DNA of 64,000 nt from Panopea generosa (taxonomy: Eukaryota > Mollusca > Bivalvia > Adapedonta > Hiatellidae), in contig CM055896.1 in NCBI GenBank assembly GCA_029582155.1, positions 26,441,184 through 26,505,183 on the forward strand, written 5' to 3'. Positions 12,040 to 23,500 of this stretch are shown here, piece by piece (positions within the stretch are counted from its first letter, which is position 1; every line of letters starts with the position of its first letter). A model generated the notes under the pieces. It worked only from the letters and a program-made list of their open reading frames with translations, was not told where the DNA came from and ran no database searches. The position numbers were made by a program, and so were the translations under genes.

Positions 12040-15000
12040 TTATAATTGTGATTCATTTCGTACCAAAATAAAATGGATATATGCAGCTAGTTTCCTAAGT
12101 TTGAAGGTGTCATTTAGTTGTAGTAGCTGATAAAAATATTCTAAGTTATTTTCCCCGGAATACCAAGACTGTAAACATTGTAGTCTCAGATCCGCATATC
12201 TCGGACACAGAAAAAATACATGATATTCGTCTTCTATAACGTTTATATTCGCATGAATATAACAATATGTACACTTTCGGTCTTGCCTTTCAATATTTTC
12301 GTGACGACCAGTTTCTATTTTGAGCTTGTGACTAGAACATCGAAAACGGGCAAGAGATTTTTTATGTAAAAAGGGAATTTCAATACAAAGATACTTTTCT
12401 GGATTTAGTAAAGTTTTGAAGTACTTATAAGTGTCACAACGTGTGGATTCTGCAATACTACCATGCCAGTACTGGGTCATGCAATCTGATAGTCGTTGTT
12501 TAAATGCTAAAATAAACATATTAATATCCCCCACTTCATGTGAAATCCAAACATACCCGAATCCATATCGAAACAATAATTTCTTAACACTTGAAGCCCA
12601 AGTTTTTCTTCCAACATCATCTAAATCTTTAAGCATTCTATAACAATGTTTTGGATATCGGTGATTTGGCATATGTATTATTTTACACCAGTACTTAATG
12701 CAATTTGTATGATAAGTAACGCACAAAGGAAGCCTTCCGCACTCGCCGAGCGCTACGCTATTATTTACAGAACTATTAACACCTAAGAAGTATTTACAAA
12801 AATCAGCCTGAACTGACTCAATTGCACTTGAATATTCGTAACCCCATATCTCTGATGCATAACATAATATAGGTTTTACCATTGAATCAAACAATTTAAA
12901 AAGTTCATTATGTAAAAATCGTCCAAATGGCCTTTGATAATTTCGAATAGAATATATAGCTTTTTTGGCCTGTGTCGCAAGTTTGCTTTTGGCGGAAGTC
13001 CACGACAGTTTGGGTGTCAACAGAATGCCCATGAATTTATACAACGACGTTGTTTTTATGAGATTTCCTCTGTACGACCAATTTTCATATAAACGAAGTC
13101 TGCCACCATTTCTAAATACAATAATTTCAGTTTTCTTAAGATTAATGTTCATGCCTGTAGAAATGCAAAAATCATTTAATACATTTAGTTGAATCTGTAG
13201 CTTTGACGCAGTCTCAGCTACGCTTGTTACATCATCAGCAAATAATAAATGCATGATATCAGGTATATCGTTAGAGACAAATATTCCAGTACCACAGCGT
13301 TCTCTAAATAATGTACAAAGGTCATTGATATAAAGTGAAAATAAAATAGGACTACTTATGTCCCCCTGTCTCGTTCCAATATTACATGGGAATGGATCAG
13401 TAATACCATTTGGCGTACGTATGGAACATTTAGATTTACTATACATAGATTTAAATACAGATAAAATTTTACCATGAATGCCTTTACGCGCAATACTATT
13501 AAATAATTTATTATGAATTAAAGTGTCAAACGCTTTGCTAAAGTCTACGAAAAGACAGTAAAAACGCCCTCCTTTCTTTGAAATATATTTCTGTACAAGT
13601 GCTTGTAAGGAGAAGATGTTATCTATTGCAGAATAACCAGATCTGAAGCCTGCTTGCGCCTCATCAATCTTATGTTCACGCTCAGCCCAACTGTAAATTC
13701 TTTGCGTAGCAATATTAGAAAATATTTTGTACATAATGCTTATTAGCGAAATTCCTCTGTAATTATTTGCGTCGTCTTTTAATCCGGATTTGTGTATTGG
13801 GCATAGAATACTTTCTGACCAAGCATCTGGATAGGTACCGCTATCTAAGATTTTGTTAAATATTGTATTTAGATATGGGACAACTTCAGTTTCCGTATTT
13901 TTAAAAAAGTCTGCTCCGATTCCAGAAGGGCCTGAACTCTTACCGGATTTCAATCTCCGGATTCCTGAAATAATGTCTGCGTCTGTAATCGGGTCATTTA
14001 GCACGTCTGCGGTGATGTCAATATTTATCAAAGCATTATCATCTTGTAAATCAAGTTCAATATTCGAGTTGTCTTCAATGTATAAAAGTTTACGGAAATA
14101 TTCAATCCATTCTTCATTCGATATATTATACTTTTGATGAGAGAACTGTTTTGATTCTTTAATTTTTTTCCAAAAAGAAGAGGGATCGGTACGCGAATCT
14201 ATTAAATCTTGTCGTTTTTTTGTTTCATATTGTCGTTTTTTTAATTTACAAATATTTTTAAAGGCATTTCGTTCATTCTTGTACGTAATAAGATCATTTT
14301 CTAAACTTGTTGTTCGGAATTTTCGCAGTAATGAATATTTTCTTTGTTTAAGTGTTTCGCAATCTGCATCCCACCATGGAGGATGTTTGTTACTGTTATG
14401 GTTATAATGTTTATTTTTAAGACGCATTGATTCAGCTGCAGATTTATATGTGTCTGTCAGCATAATTACTGCTTTATTTATATCAGAGTTTACATAATTC
14501 ATTATATCATCACGAGATGTGCGTAAAAGTTCTCGGAATTTTTCTATAAAAGTATCTCGGTACCTATCTTGCCATCTGTATTTTACATATTCTTTCATAT
14601 TTACAGTAGGTATATTGATCTCAGGACCATTTGGAATATCCCTTTTTGTAGTAAACTTCAACTGACATTTAATTGGAAAATGTACCGAATCGTCACGATT
14701 TTCAACGTTAAAATCAGAAATATTTGTAAAAAGATCGCTTGATACAATATTGTAGTCAACTACACTAGCTCCATTATTAGCTATACATGTAAAATTACCT
14801 TTTACATCACCAAAAAGTCTACCATTTAAAATATGCATATTATTACAGCTGCATAATTCAACTAGGGATTTGCCAAAATTATTATATCTTAAAGAATCCA
14901 TATTATTTCTTGGCATATCAAAGTCATCTCCATCGTAATCCGTGTCTCCAAAAACAAAATTTAAAGTATCGTTAGGTATATAGTCACGAAAATCTTTTGT

Positions 15001-15486
15001 TCTAGAATTCAGATCTCCTGCCAAAAATATATTACAATCTGGATATATTGATCTTAATTCAAGTATGTTATTCTCTAACAGCAAAATACCATTGGAATCA
15101 GCTAAATGATCATAAATTCTGGAGCCTTCAGGTGACACATATGCAAAATACATAATAATATCATTCACACCTTGAAAATTTGAACACTCAAGATATAAAA
15201 TTACACAATTATTTAAATGATTAAATATACGTTTTACTAAATTTTGTTTGATAAGACAATCTTTAACAAACACTCCTACACCTCCACTATTTCTTACAGC
15301 ATTTGGTGCTTTATTTCGGACGCAATCAAAATACGTATAAGATTCTAGAAAGCCAATAAATTCTCCAGTAAAATTACTCCAAGTCTCAACTAATGCTATC
15401 ATATCGAATTTATACAAGTAGTTCTTTACATCACTATTACCCCAATATTTATTTAAACCTTCAATGTTCCACGTGACAATGTTCAT
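12040..15486 (-). CDS. LINE ORF2: endonuclease / reverse transcriptase
   Basis: This 1148-aa enzyme nicks genomic DNA and copies the element RNA at the nick. Residues 1-275 form an apurinic-type endonuclease: MNIVTWNIEG at the N-terminus, ALVETW at 31-36, AGDLNSR at 156-162 with the catalytic-type Asp158 and Asn160, DYN at 244-246, and SVHFP at 267-271 in place of the usual SDHxP. The reverse transcriptase spans about 500-780: SGKSSGPSGI (514-523), NYRGIS (575-580), FVDFSKAFD (646-654, first catalytic Asp), RQGDISSP (706-713) and FADD (749-752, the catalytic pair). The C-terminal part ends in a zinc-binding motif, C1072-x2-C1075...H1089-x4-C1094. The ATG was chosen because the endonuclease fold begins immediately there. 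No stop or frameshift is seen. The reading frame differs from that of ORF1, so reinitiation after the 60-nt gap is likely. Confidence 0.95.
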   Translation of the reverse strand: MNIVTWNIEGLNKYWGNSDVKNYLYKFDMIALVETWSNFTGEFIGFLESYTYFDCVRNKAPNAVRNSGGVGVFVKDCLIKQNLVKRIFNHLNNCVILYLECSNFQGVNDIIMYFAYVSPEGSRIYDHLADSNGILLLENNILELRSIYPDCNIFLAGDLNSRTKDFRDYIPNDTLNFVFGDTDYDGDDFDMPRNNMDSLRYNNFGKSLVELCSCNNMHILNGRLFGDVKGNFTCIANNGASVVDYNIVSSDLFTNISDFNVENRDDSVHFPIKCQLKFTTKRDIPNGPEINIPTVNMKEYVKYRWQDRYRDTFIEKFRELLRTSRDDIMNYVNSDINKAVIMLTDTYKSAAESMRLKNKHYNHNSNKHPPWWDADCETLKQRKYSLLRKFRTTSLENDLITYKNERNAFKNICKLKKRQYETKKRQDLIDSRTDPSSFWKKIKESKQFSHQKYNISNEEWIEYFRKLLYIEDNSNIELDLQDDNALINIDITADVLNDPITDADIISGIRRLKSGKSSGPSGIGADFFKNTETEVVPYLNTIFNKILDSGTYPDAWSESILCPIHKSGLKDDANNYRGISLISIMYKIFSNIATQRIYSWAEREHKIDEAQAGFRSGYSAIDNIFSLQALVQKYISKKGGRFYCLFVDFSKAFDTLIHNKLFNSIARKGIHGKILSVFKSMYSKSKCSIRTPNGITDPFPCNIGTRQGDISSPILFSLYINDLCTLFRERCGTGIFVSNDIPDIMHLLFADDVTSVAETASKLQIQLNVLNDFCISTGMNINLKKTEIIVFRNGGRLRLYENWSYRGNLIKTTSLYKFMGILLTPKLSWTSAKSKLATQAKKAIYSIRNYQRPFGRFLHNELFKLFDSMVKPILCYASEIWGYEYSSAIESVQADFCKYFLGVNSSVNNSVALGECGRLPLCVTYHTNCIKYWCKIIHMPNHRYPKHCYRMLKDLDDVGRKTWASSVKKLLFRYGFGYVWISHEVGDINMFILAFKQRLSDCMTQYWHGSIAESTRCDTYKYFKTLLNPEKYLCIEIPFLHKKSLARFRCSSHKLKIETGRHENIERQDRKCTYCYIHANINVIEDEYHVFFLCPRYADLRLQCLQSWYSGENNLEYFYQLLQLNDTFKLRKLAAYIHFILVRNESQL

Positions 15487-15546
15487 AAAATATTCACTGT
15501 TTATATATGTTAATTCGTTGTCATTTGGTGTGCCTTGGCCCGCTTC

Positions 15547-16644
15547 CTAGTCATCGTCCGATTTTCCACCCTCAGTCTCGTCTTCGCTTGCCGTTCTCCT
15601 GACGTCATTCGGTCTGCCACCCCTTCCAGTACTACTGGCCAATCGTGCAGTGTTGACTTCTCGTGGCCGCCAACGTGTCCCTGTGCCTCTACCAATCAAA
15701 ACAACGCTTTCCGTCTCGTCATCATACCGATACACATTGTTTTCAATTGTAAGTTTATCATATTTTACTACGGCGTATTTACCGTCGTTCCTTGCCTCAA
15801 TCATCATTTTCCCGAGCTCACGCCTGTGTCGTTTTACGCGCTCTGTGTAGTCTTGATTGACCGAAAACGGTGATGAACGATCGAATGCTTCAGAGGCTTT
15901 ACGTAAAATCTGTTCACGGTCTTTAAATTTTGTGAATTTTACGATGATTGTACATTTGTTTGAATCATTTGATTTAAGTCTATGTGCCCGTTCAATTTCC
16001 ACATGTTCGCATTCAGGAAGCTCCAAATCATTTTTAATAAAGGAACGAACTTTATCTTCACATACAGACCAATTCTCATCGTATCTGCCTGCAATGCCAT
16101 TTATTCTCAGATTATTCCTTCTAGAATGTCCCTCTAGTGAATCTATTTTATTTGTAAGCGTATATAATTTCTCGTTTATTTTCTTATTCTCGTGCTTCAG
16201 TTTGTCATTTTCTATTTTTAGATCGTTTATTGAGTCCGAGATCATGTCTACCTTTGAGGTCAGTGTTGATATGTCATTCATAACACATTTATTTTGCGCG
16301 GCAAGTTCGCTTTTCATAGAACTTAAAAAAGCCATAACCTCACCCTGTGAATCGTCTCTGTTCGCACTCATATCATTTCTACTATCGGTATGAGCAAATG
16401 ATAGCGTTCTCTGACGGGTAGACACATTGGACACATTTGTATTTGATGAATTCTGTTTCGGGGGCCCTGGGTTGGCCTCTATGTCTCCGCTTACAAGCAG
16501 GAGCAATGACACGGCTATAGACAGTCTTAAAACAAGAGATACAGAGCGTCGTGACAACAACAGTTTGGAGATATCTGTTCTGTGCTTCTTCGGCTGACTA
16601 AATGTACCTACTCTGGCTCGCCAAGTCGATATATCAACGCCCAT
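15547..16644 (-). CDS. LINE ORF1: RNA-binding protein with N-terminal 2A-like peptide
   Basis: This 365-aa protein probably coats the element RNA. A basic leader (1-33) is followed by a hydrophobic run (LVLRLSIAVSLLLLVS, 37-52) that leads directly into GDIEANPGP (53-61), the signature of 2A ribosome-skipping peptides, with the predicted break between Gly60 and Pro61. After a Ser/Asn-rich linker comes a predicted coiled coil (about 105-170, rich in Leu/Lys/Glu), then RRNNLRINGI (about 175) and IERAHRL. These are hallmarks of an L1-ORF1p-like RRM. A C-terminal domain and a charged tail rich in Gly, Arg and acidic residues follow. 2A peptides in ORF1 of mollusc and sea-urchin CR1-like LINEs are established, and some act as conditional signal sequences. 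The hydrophobic leader here fits that idea (inference). Confidence 0.93.
   Translation of the reverse strand: MGVDISTWRARVGTFSQPKKHRTDISKLLLSRRSVSLVLRLSIAVSLLLLVSGDIEANPGPPKQNSSNTNVSNVSTRQRTLSFAHTDSRNDMSANRDDSQGEVMAFLSSMKSELAAQNKCVMNDISTLTSKVDMISDSINDLKIENDKLKHENKKINEKLYTLTNKIDSLEGHSRRNNLRINGIAGRYDENWSVCEDKVRSFIKNDLELPECEHVEIERAHRLKSNDSNKCTIIVKFTKFKDREQILRKASEAFDRSSPFSVNQDYTERVKRHRRELGKMMIEARNDGKYAVVKYDKLTIENNVYRYDDETESVVLIGRGTGTRWRPREVNTARLASSTGRGGRPNDVRRTASEDETEGGKSDDD
16462..16488 (-). other. 2A-like ribosome-skipping motif (GDIEANPGP)
   Basis: Nine codons of ORF1 (residues 53-61). The motif D-[VI]-E-x-N-P-G-P is complete and preceded by the hydrophobic/Leu-rich stretch that active 2A sequences require. 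Translation is expected to release the first 60 residues and continue from Pro61. Confidence 0.9.
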
Positions 16645-16715
16645 TTTACTTTATTTACCTTTTTTCATTCAGCTTGAAAAAAAACATGTCCGCCATCAAC
16701 AAGGGACACTACTCT

Positions 16716-19700
16716 ATGATGTTTATAGTGTTGGTATAGCCAAGCCTACTTATTCATGATGTCTTTAGTGTTTGTATAGCAATGCCAACTTATTTATGAT
16801 GTCTTTAGTGTTGGTATAGCCATGCCAACTTATTCATGATGTCTATAGTATTGGTATAGCCATGCCAACTTATTCATGATGTTGATAGTGTTGGTATAGC
16901 CATGCTAACTTATTCATGATGCCCATAAAGTTGGTATAGCCATGCCAACTTATTCATGATGTCTGTAGTATTGGTATAGCGATGCCAACTCATTCATGAT
17001 GTCTTTAGTGTTGATATAGCCATGCCAACTTATTCATGATGTTTATATTGTTGGTATAGCCATGCCAACTTATTCATCATGTCTTTAGTATTGGTATAGC
17101 CATGCCAACTTATTCATGATATTTATAGTGTTGGTATAGCCATGCCAACTTATTCATGATGTCTTTAGTATTGGTATAGCCATGCCAGCTTATTCATGAT
17201 GTTTATAGTGTTGGTATAGCCATGCCAACTTATTCATTATGTTTATAGTATTGGTATAGCCAAGCCAACTTATTCATGATGTGTTTAGTGTTGGTATAGC
17301 CATGCCAACTTAATCATTATGTCTATAGTGTTGGTATAGCCATGCCAACTTATTCATGATGTTTATAGTGTTGGTATAGTCAAGCCAACTTATTCATTAT
17401 GTATTTAGTGTTGGTATAGCCATGCCAACTTACTCATGATGCCCATAAAGTTGGTATAGCGATGCCATCTTATTCATGATGTCTATAGTATTGGTATAGC
17501 CATGCTAACTAATTCATGATGTTTACAGTATTGGTATAGCCAAGCCAAATTATTCATGATGTCTTTAGCGTTGGTATAGCCATTCCAACTTATTCATGAT
17601 GCCCATAAAATTGTTATAGCTATGCCAACTTATTCATGATGTTTATAGTGTTGGTATAGCCATGCAAACTTATTCATGATGTCTATAGTGTTAATATAGC
17701 CTTACCAACTTAATTATGATGTATATAGGTTTGGTATAGCCATGCCAACTTATTTACGATGTCTTCTGAGTTGCTATAGCCATGACAACTTATTCATGAT
17801 GCCCATACAGTGTGTATAGCCATACAAACTTATTAATGGTGTCTACAGTGTTGGTATAACCATACCAACTTATTCATGATACCCATAAAATTAGTAAAGC
17901 CATGACATCTTATTCATGATGTCTATAGTGTTGATATAGTCATGTCAACTTGTTTACGATGTCTATAGTGTTGGTATAGCCATGACAACATATTCATATG
18001 TCTATAGTGATGGTATAGCCATGACAACTTATTTATGATGTCTATAGTGTTGGTATAGCCATGACAACTTATTCATGATGTCTATAGGGTTGGTATAGCC
18101 ATAACAACCCATTTATGAAGTCTATAGTGTTAATATAGCCATGACAACCTATTCATGATGTCTACAGTGATGGTATAGCCATGTCAATCTGTATAGCTAT
18201 GCCAACTTAATCATTATGTCTATAGTGTTGGTATAGCTGTGCCAACTTATTCATGATGTTTATAGTATTGGTATAGCCAAGCCAACTTATTCATGATGTC
18301 TATAGAGTTGGTATATCCATGAAAACCTATTTGCATGTATGATTATAGTGTTGGTATAGCCATGATAACCTATATACAATGTCTACAGTGATGGTATAGC
18401 CATGGCAACCTATTTATGATGTCTACAGTGATGGTATAGCCATGACAACCTATTTATGATGTCTACAGTGATGGTATAGCCATGACAACCTATTTATGAT
18501 ATCTACAGTGATGGTATAGTCATGACAACCCATTTATGATGTTTATAGTGTTGGTATAGCAATGACAACCTATTTATGATATCTACAGTGATGGTATAGC
18601 CATGACAACATATTTATGATGTCTATAGTGTTGGTATAGCAATGACAACCTATATACGATGTTGTCAGTGATGGTATAGCCATGACAACCTATTCACGAT
18701 GTCTACAGTGATGGTATAGCCATGACAATCTGTATAGCCATGACAACTTATTCATGATGTCTATAGTGTTGGTATAGCCATGACAACTTATTCATGATGT
18801 CTACAGTGTTGGTATAGCCATGTTAACTTATTCATGATACACATACAGCGGGTATAGCCATGCCAACTTATTCATGATGCCCATACAGTGGGTACATGTA
18901 TAACCATACCAACCTATTAATGGTGTCTACAGTGTTGGTATAACTATATCAACTTATTCACAATACACATAAAATTAGTAAGCCATGACATCTTATTCAT
19001 GATATCTATAGTGTTGATATAGTCATGTCAACTTATTCGTGATGTCTATAGTGTTGGTATAGCCATGACAACATATTCATGTATTCATGATGTCTATAGT
19101 GTTGATATAGTCATGTCAACTTATTCATGATGTTTATAGTGTTGATATAGTCATGTCAACTTATTCATGATGTCTATAGTGTTGATATATTCATGACAAC
19201 CTATTTACATGTATGATTATAGTGTTGGTATAGCCATGACAACCTATTTATGATGTCTATAGTGTTGGTATAGTCATGACAACCTATATATAATGTCTAC
19301 AGTGATGGTATAGCTATGACAACCTATATACGATGTCTACAGTGATGGTATAGCCATGACAACCTATTTACGATGTCTACAGTGATGGTATAGCCACGAC
19401 AACCTATTTATGATGTCTACAGGGATGGTATTGCCATGACAACCTATTTACGATGTCTACAGTGTTGGTATAGCCATGACAACCTATATATGATGTCTAC
19501 AGTGATGGTATAGCCTTGACAACCTATTTATGATGTCTACAGTGATGGTATAGCCATGACAACATATTTATGATGTCTACAGTGATGGTATAGCCATGAC
19601 AACCTATTTACGATGTCTACAGTGATGATATAGCCATGACAACCTATTTATGATGTAAACAGTGATGGTATAGCCATGACAACCTATTTATGATGTCTAT

Positions 19701-19892
19701 AGTGTTGGTATAGCCATGACAACCTATATACGATGTCTACAGTGATGGTATAGCCGTGACAACCTATTCATGATGTCTACAGTGTTGGTATAGTCATGAC
19801 AACATATTCATGATGTCTATAGTGATGGTATAGCCATGTCAATCTAGACATGATATCTATAGTGATGGTATAGCCATGACAACCTATTTGTG
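16716..19892 (+). repeat. 40-bp minisatellite, right part (about 79 copies)
   Basis: Continuation of the array at 8889-11891. Towards the right end (after about 18350) the monomers shift to a subtype with 'catgacaacctatttatgat' and 'gtctacagtgatggtatagc', showing local homogenisation of a variant. Confidence 0.95.
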
Positions 19893-20579
19893 ATTTTAAT
19901 ACACAGAAGCAATGGTAACAAGACACACTGCCAGCTTATCAGGAAATAGGGGAATTCAATATAATACAAAGACATTTTTTTTAAAACAAAACTGAATAAG
20001 GATGATTAATATAATCTATCAAATGTTAAATGTCGAAAGAATGCACAACAAGTAATTTATTGTTCAACATACAATGTAGAAGTAGTACATCAATATTAAT
20101 TAAGGCAAGCAGAACTTGTAATACCTAGTGGTTTTCAAAGCAATACATTAGCCATGCTTATGCAATAAAACAGTAATGTGTTTTACATGTATGACAAGCC
20201 TTTGACAATGTCACATATGCATCAATTAGATATATGTGTACATATGTATATACATATTACTTTTACATGTTAATTTCAGAAAGACGTACCCACGTTTCTG
20301 TTAATACCAGCTTTAGTTTTTAAAACCTTCAGTTTTCTGACATGCAGATAGCTGTAAATATAGCAATTTTCTTAAATGATGCTTTATATCGAGTGACGTA
20401 AACATGATGCGTTCATCTTTATGAGCTATCAATGAAAACTGCCACAACATAATTATTTTTAGTTTCTATTTGTTAATCCTATTTCATGAATGACTGCTTT
20501 TGGAATGTCTGAATGTGACCAAGAATATAACGATGTCCAACTGATGTGTTGATGATAAAGTGTCATATCACATCTGGTA
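19893..20579. other. ARPC5 3' flank / probable 3' UTR
   Basis: AT-rich sequence between the ARPC5 stop codon and the 40-bp array. On the minus strand a canonical AATAAA lies at 20061-20056, which would give a 3' UTR of about 520 nt. The actual cleavage site cannot be seen. No other feature is recognised. Confidence 0.45.
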
Positions 20580-23500
20580 TTATACTCGTTTCCTGTCAGT
20601 TAATACTCGTACTATACAGCCAGAACCTCCTGCTGCAAATGCCTGAAAAGTAGTAATTTAGATTAATTACAACAGAACATTGAAGAGGTCTAATTGTGTA
20701 AATTAACATTCAAGATTGATCATTGCTTCTAAAGGTAGCCACAGTGAATTTGTGTAAGTTAACATTCAGGATTGATCATTGCTTCTAAAGGTAGACACAG
20801 TGAATTTGTGTAAGTTAACATTCAGGATTGATCATTGCCTTTACATGTAGCCACAGTGAATTTGTGTAAGTTATCATTCAGGATTGATCATTGCTTCTAC
20901 AGGTAGCCACAGTGAATTTGTGTAAGTTATTATTCAGGATTGATCATTGCTTCTACAGGTAGTGGGTAAGTTATCATTCAGGATTGATCATTGCTTCTAC
21001 AGGTAGCCACAGTGAATTTGTGTAAGTTATTATTCAGGATTGATCATTGCTTCTACAGGTAGTGTGTAAGTTATCATTCAGGATTGATCATTGCTTCTAC
21101 AGGTAGCCACAGTGAATTTGTGTAAGTTATTATTCAGGATTGATCATAGCTTCTACAGGTAGTGTGTAAGTTAACATTCAGGATTAATCATTGCTTCTAC
21201 ATGTAGCCACAGTGAATTTGTGTAAGTTAACATTCAGAATATCATTGCTTCTAAAGGTAAACACAGAGAATTTGTGTAAGTTATCATTCAGGATTGACCA
21301 TTGCTTCTACAGGTAGCCACAGTAAATTTGTGTAAGTTCACATTCAGAATTGATCATTGCTTCTACAGGTAGCCACAGTGAATTTGTGTAAGTTAACATT
21401 CAGGATTGATCATTGCTTCTACAGGTAGCCACAGTGAATTTGTGTAAGTTAACATTCAGGATTGATCATTGCTTCTAAAGATAGACACAGTGAATTTGTG
21501 TAAGTTAACAACTGTCATGGCAGGGCTCAAACTGGGTCTTTTAGGGAAAAGTTACACTTCTCTTTCAGTACAAAAAAAGGAGAAGTGAAAGGAAGCTAGG
21601 GAGAAATGAAGGGCATTATCGCAGGATGAATAATAAATATAGTTACATTAAATACAGTTAATGTGTTATTTTTATATACATGTATCAATTATTACTGCTC
21701 ATCTGTCTGATTGTTTGTATTACTGGTACTTTTTCTTGTTATTACTGTCCAAATTAAATGCAATTCCAACACCATTTACATAAGGGCTTTTCCAGAATTA
21801 AATGTATGGGGGGGTCGGACGGCACTTATTTTTTTTACCCACAGAGCATAAAATTTAATTGTGATATATACCACCATGCATAAAATTTTAATTAGATAAA
21901 ATACCACCATGCACAAAATAAAAATAAAAAAGAGGCTTAAATCCCCTTTCTAATGTTTTTTTATTGTAATGCTTCCAAAACTACTAGTCTGGACGGTTGC
22001 CTACTTTCTTTAAAGTACGCCGACGTTACACTTTTGATCTTATGCCGATATGCAAGTGATTACGTCACAAATTACCTCAGGTCGAGAATTAAATAAAGGG
22101 GCACTACAGATAACAAACGCGAAAAAAAACACAACATAATAATAATTAAAGGTTAGTGTTTGTTTGTAACTAGTTGTCTTCTAAAATGTTTATTTTCAGT
22201 TTACTTATTTCTTAAAAAAGAATAACTATTAAATTGATACGATCCGTAAAGAGAGTTATGCTACACATGCCTAAATTTATGCACAGAATGAACACGCAAT
22301 CGTGAAACATCGGGTATTTCCGTATCCTCCGTAGAATACACCTCGTGTATAGCTCTAGAATACACCAACGCGAATCGCCTGTGTTACAAGTCTGTGTTCA
22401 TTCGCGTGAAAGTAACAAATAATGTATCCATCATTAAGTTGATTATATATGGCGTTGTTATATCGATTTTTTTATTTATACACTCGACATGGGTCATATT
22501 TATAGGGAAATTTAAAATATCAGTCTTGATTAACAAACGTTTATATTTTCAACGTACATGTATATAAACAGGTGGCATAAGGGAGCCGCCATTTTATTTT
22601 ATCATGTGACTGAAAGTATTTCCAAAATGGCGCCTTATTATGTCAGAGGTCTATTGCGTAGCATAAAAGCCGAGGTGATCAGATTGAATGAACACGCTGT
22701 CCCTTTCATTAACGCCTTGTGCCAATGTACGATGACGTCACTCTGACAGTGAAACAAACATTATTATGACACATGTTATTTACTCCCTACTATCGATAAA
22801 GGTTTGATCTAATTTGACCTCATTTCGCGCACCCGATGGCAATCAATCCGGTTATGGATGCTCAAAGACAATTTCACAGTCCAATTTATGTTTTTGTACG
22901 ACCGTTAAGAAATATCTGCTTTTCGCCATGATTTTTTCAGACACTGGGGTAAGAATGAGAATTGTTTGTCGCAATAGACTTTGCATTTCTTGGTGTTTCT
23001 TTTTGTGCGGAATAAATTAGTGTTTTACACTATCTGACAAACAGCGCGGATATGCATATAATTATAGCAATGCCGCCGTAGAGTTGAATCGTAGTTTTTG
23101 CAGAATTTAATAATATACACGTCTGTATATTCATTTCCGTATTGGAGTATTTGTAAACATATCCGTTACGTCATATATTGATATATAATGCGTAAAATTT
23201 ACTTGAGATAATTTTGTGATACGGCATCTCGGCATCAATTTAATAAAGTAGACGGGGTTACGGCCTGCTACGAGTGTATTCCGCCATCTGATTAGCTCGT
23301 ACATTTCCGTGTTAATAATTTATTCACACTAAGAGTATGTTTCTTGTTCGTTTTCGGGAAGTCCGAAGGTAGATAATTGTTTCAAACAAACAAATTAAAT
23401 CATATGTTGTTGTCGGGTGATGTAATTATATTATGGCGGTCTTAACAAAAAAGATCAATCAGTTTGAGATGAAAAAGTTAATTGAAGACAATTCCTAATA

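Larger units (their letters stand above)
11892..16715 (-). mobile_element. Full-length two-ORF non-LTR retrotransposon (CR1/L2-like)
   Basis: A complete-looking LINE on the minus strand: about 70 nt of 5' UTR, ORF1 (16644-15547), a 60-nt gap, ORF2 (15486-12040), a short 3' UTR, and a 3' end of tandem 5-mers (TTGTA on the element strand, at 11892-11916). It interrupts the 40-bp array: the left flank ends '...cctattcat' and the right flank begins 'atgatgttta'. The array phase is kept with only a 2-bp 'at' duplication. A simple-repeat tail, a very short target duplication and an apurinic-type endonuclease fit the CR1/L2 group. Both ORFs are uninterrupted, so the copy is young and could still be active. 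Clade placement is inference. Confidence 0.9.

Noticed and set aside
22558..23020. Small open frames inside the Harbinger-like element as transposase
   Set aside because: No DDE, Myb/SANT or HTH features were recognisable in the 62- and 68-codon frames.
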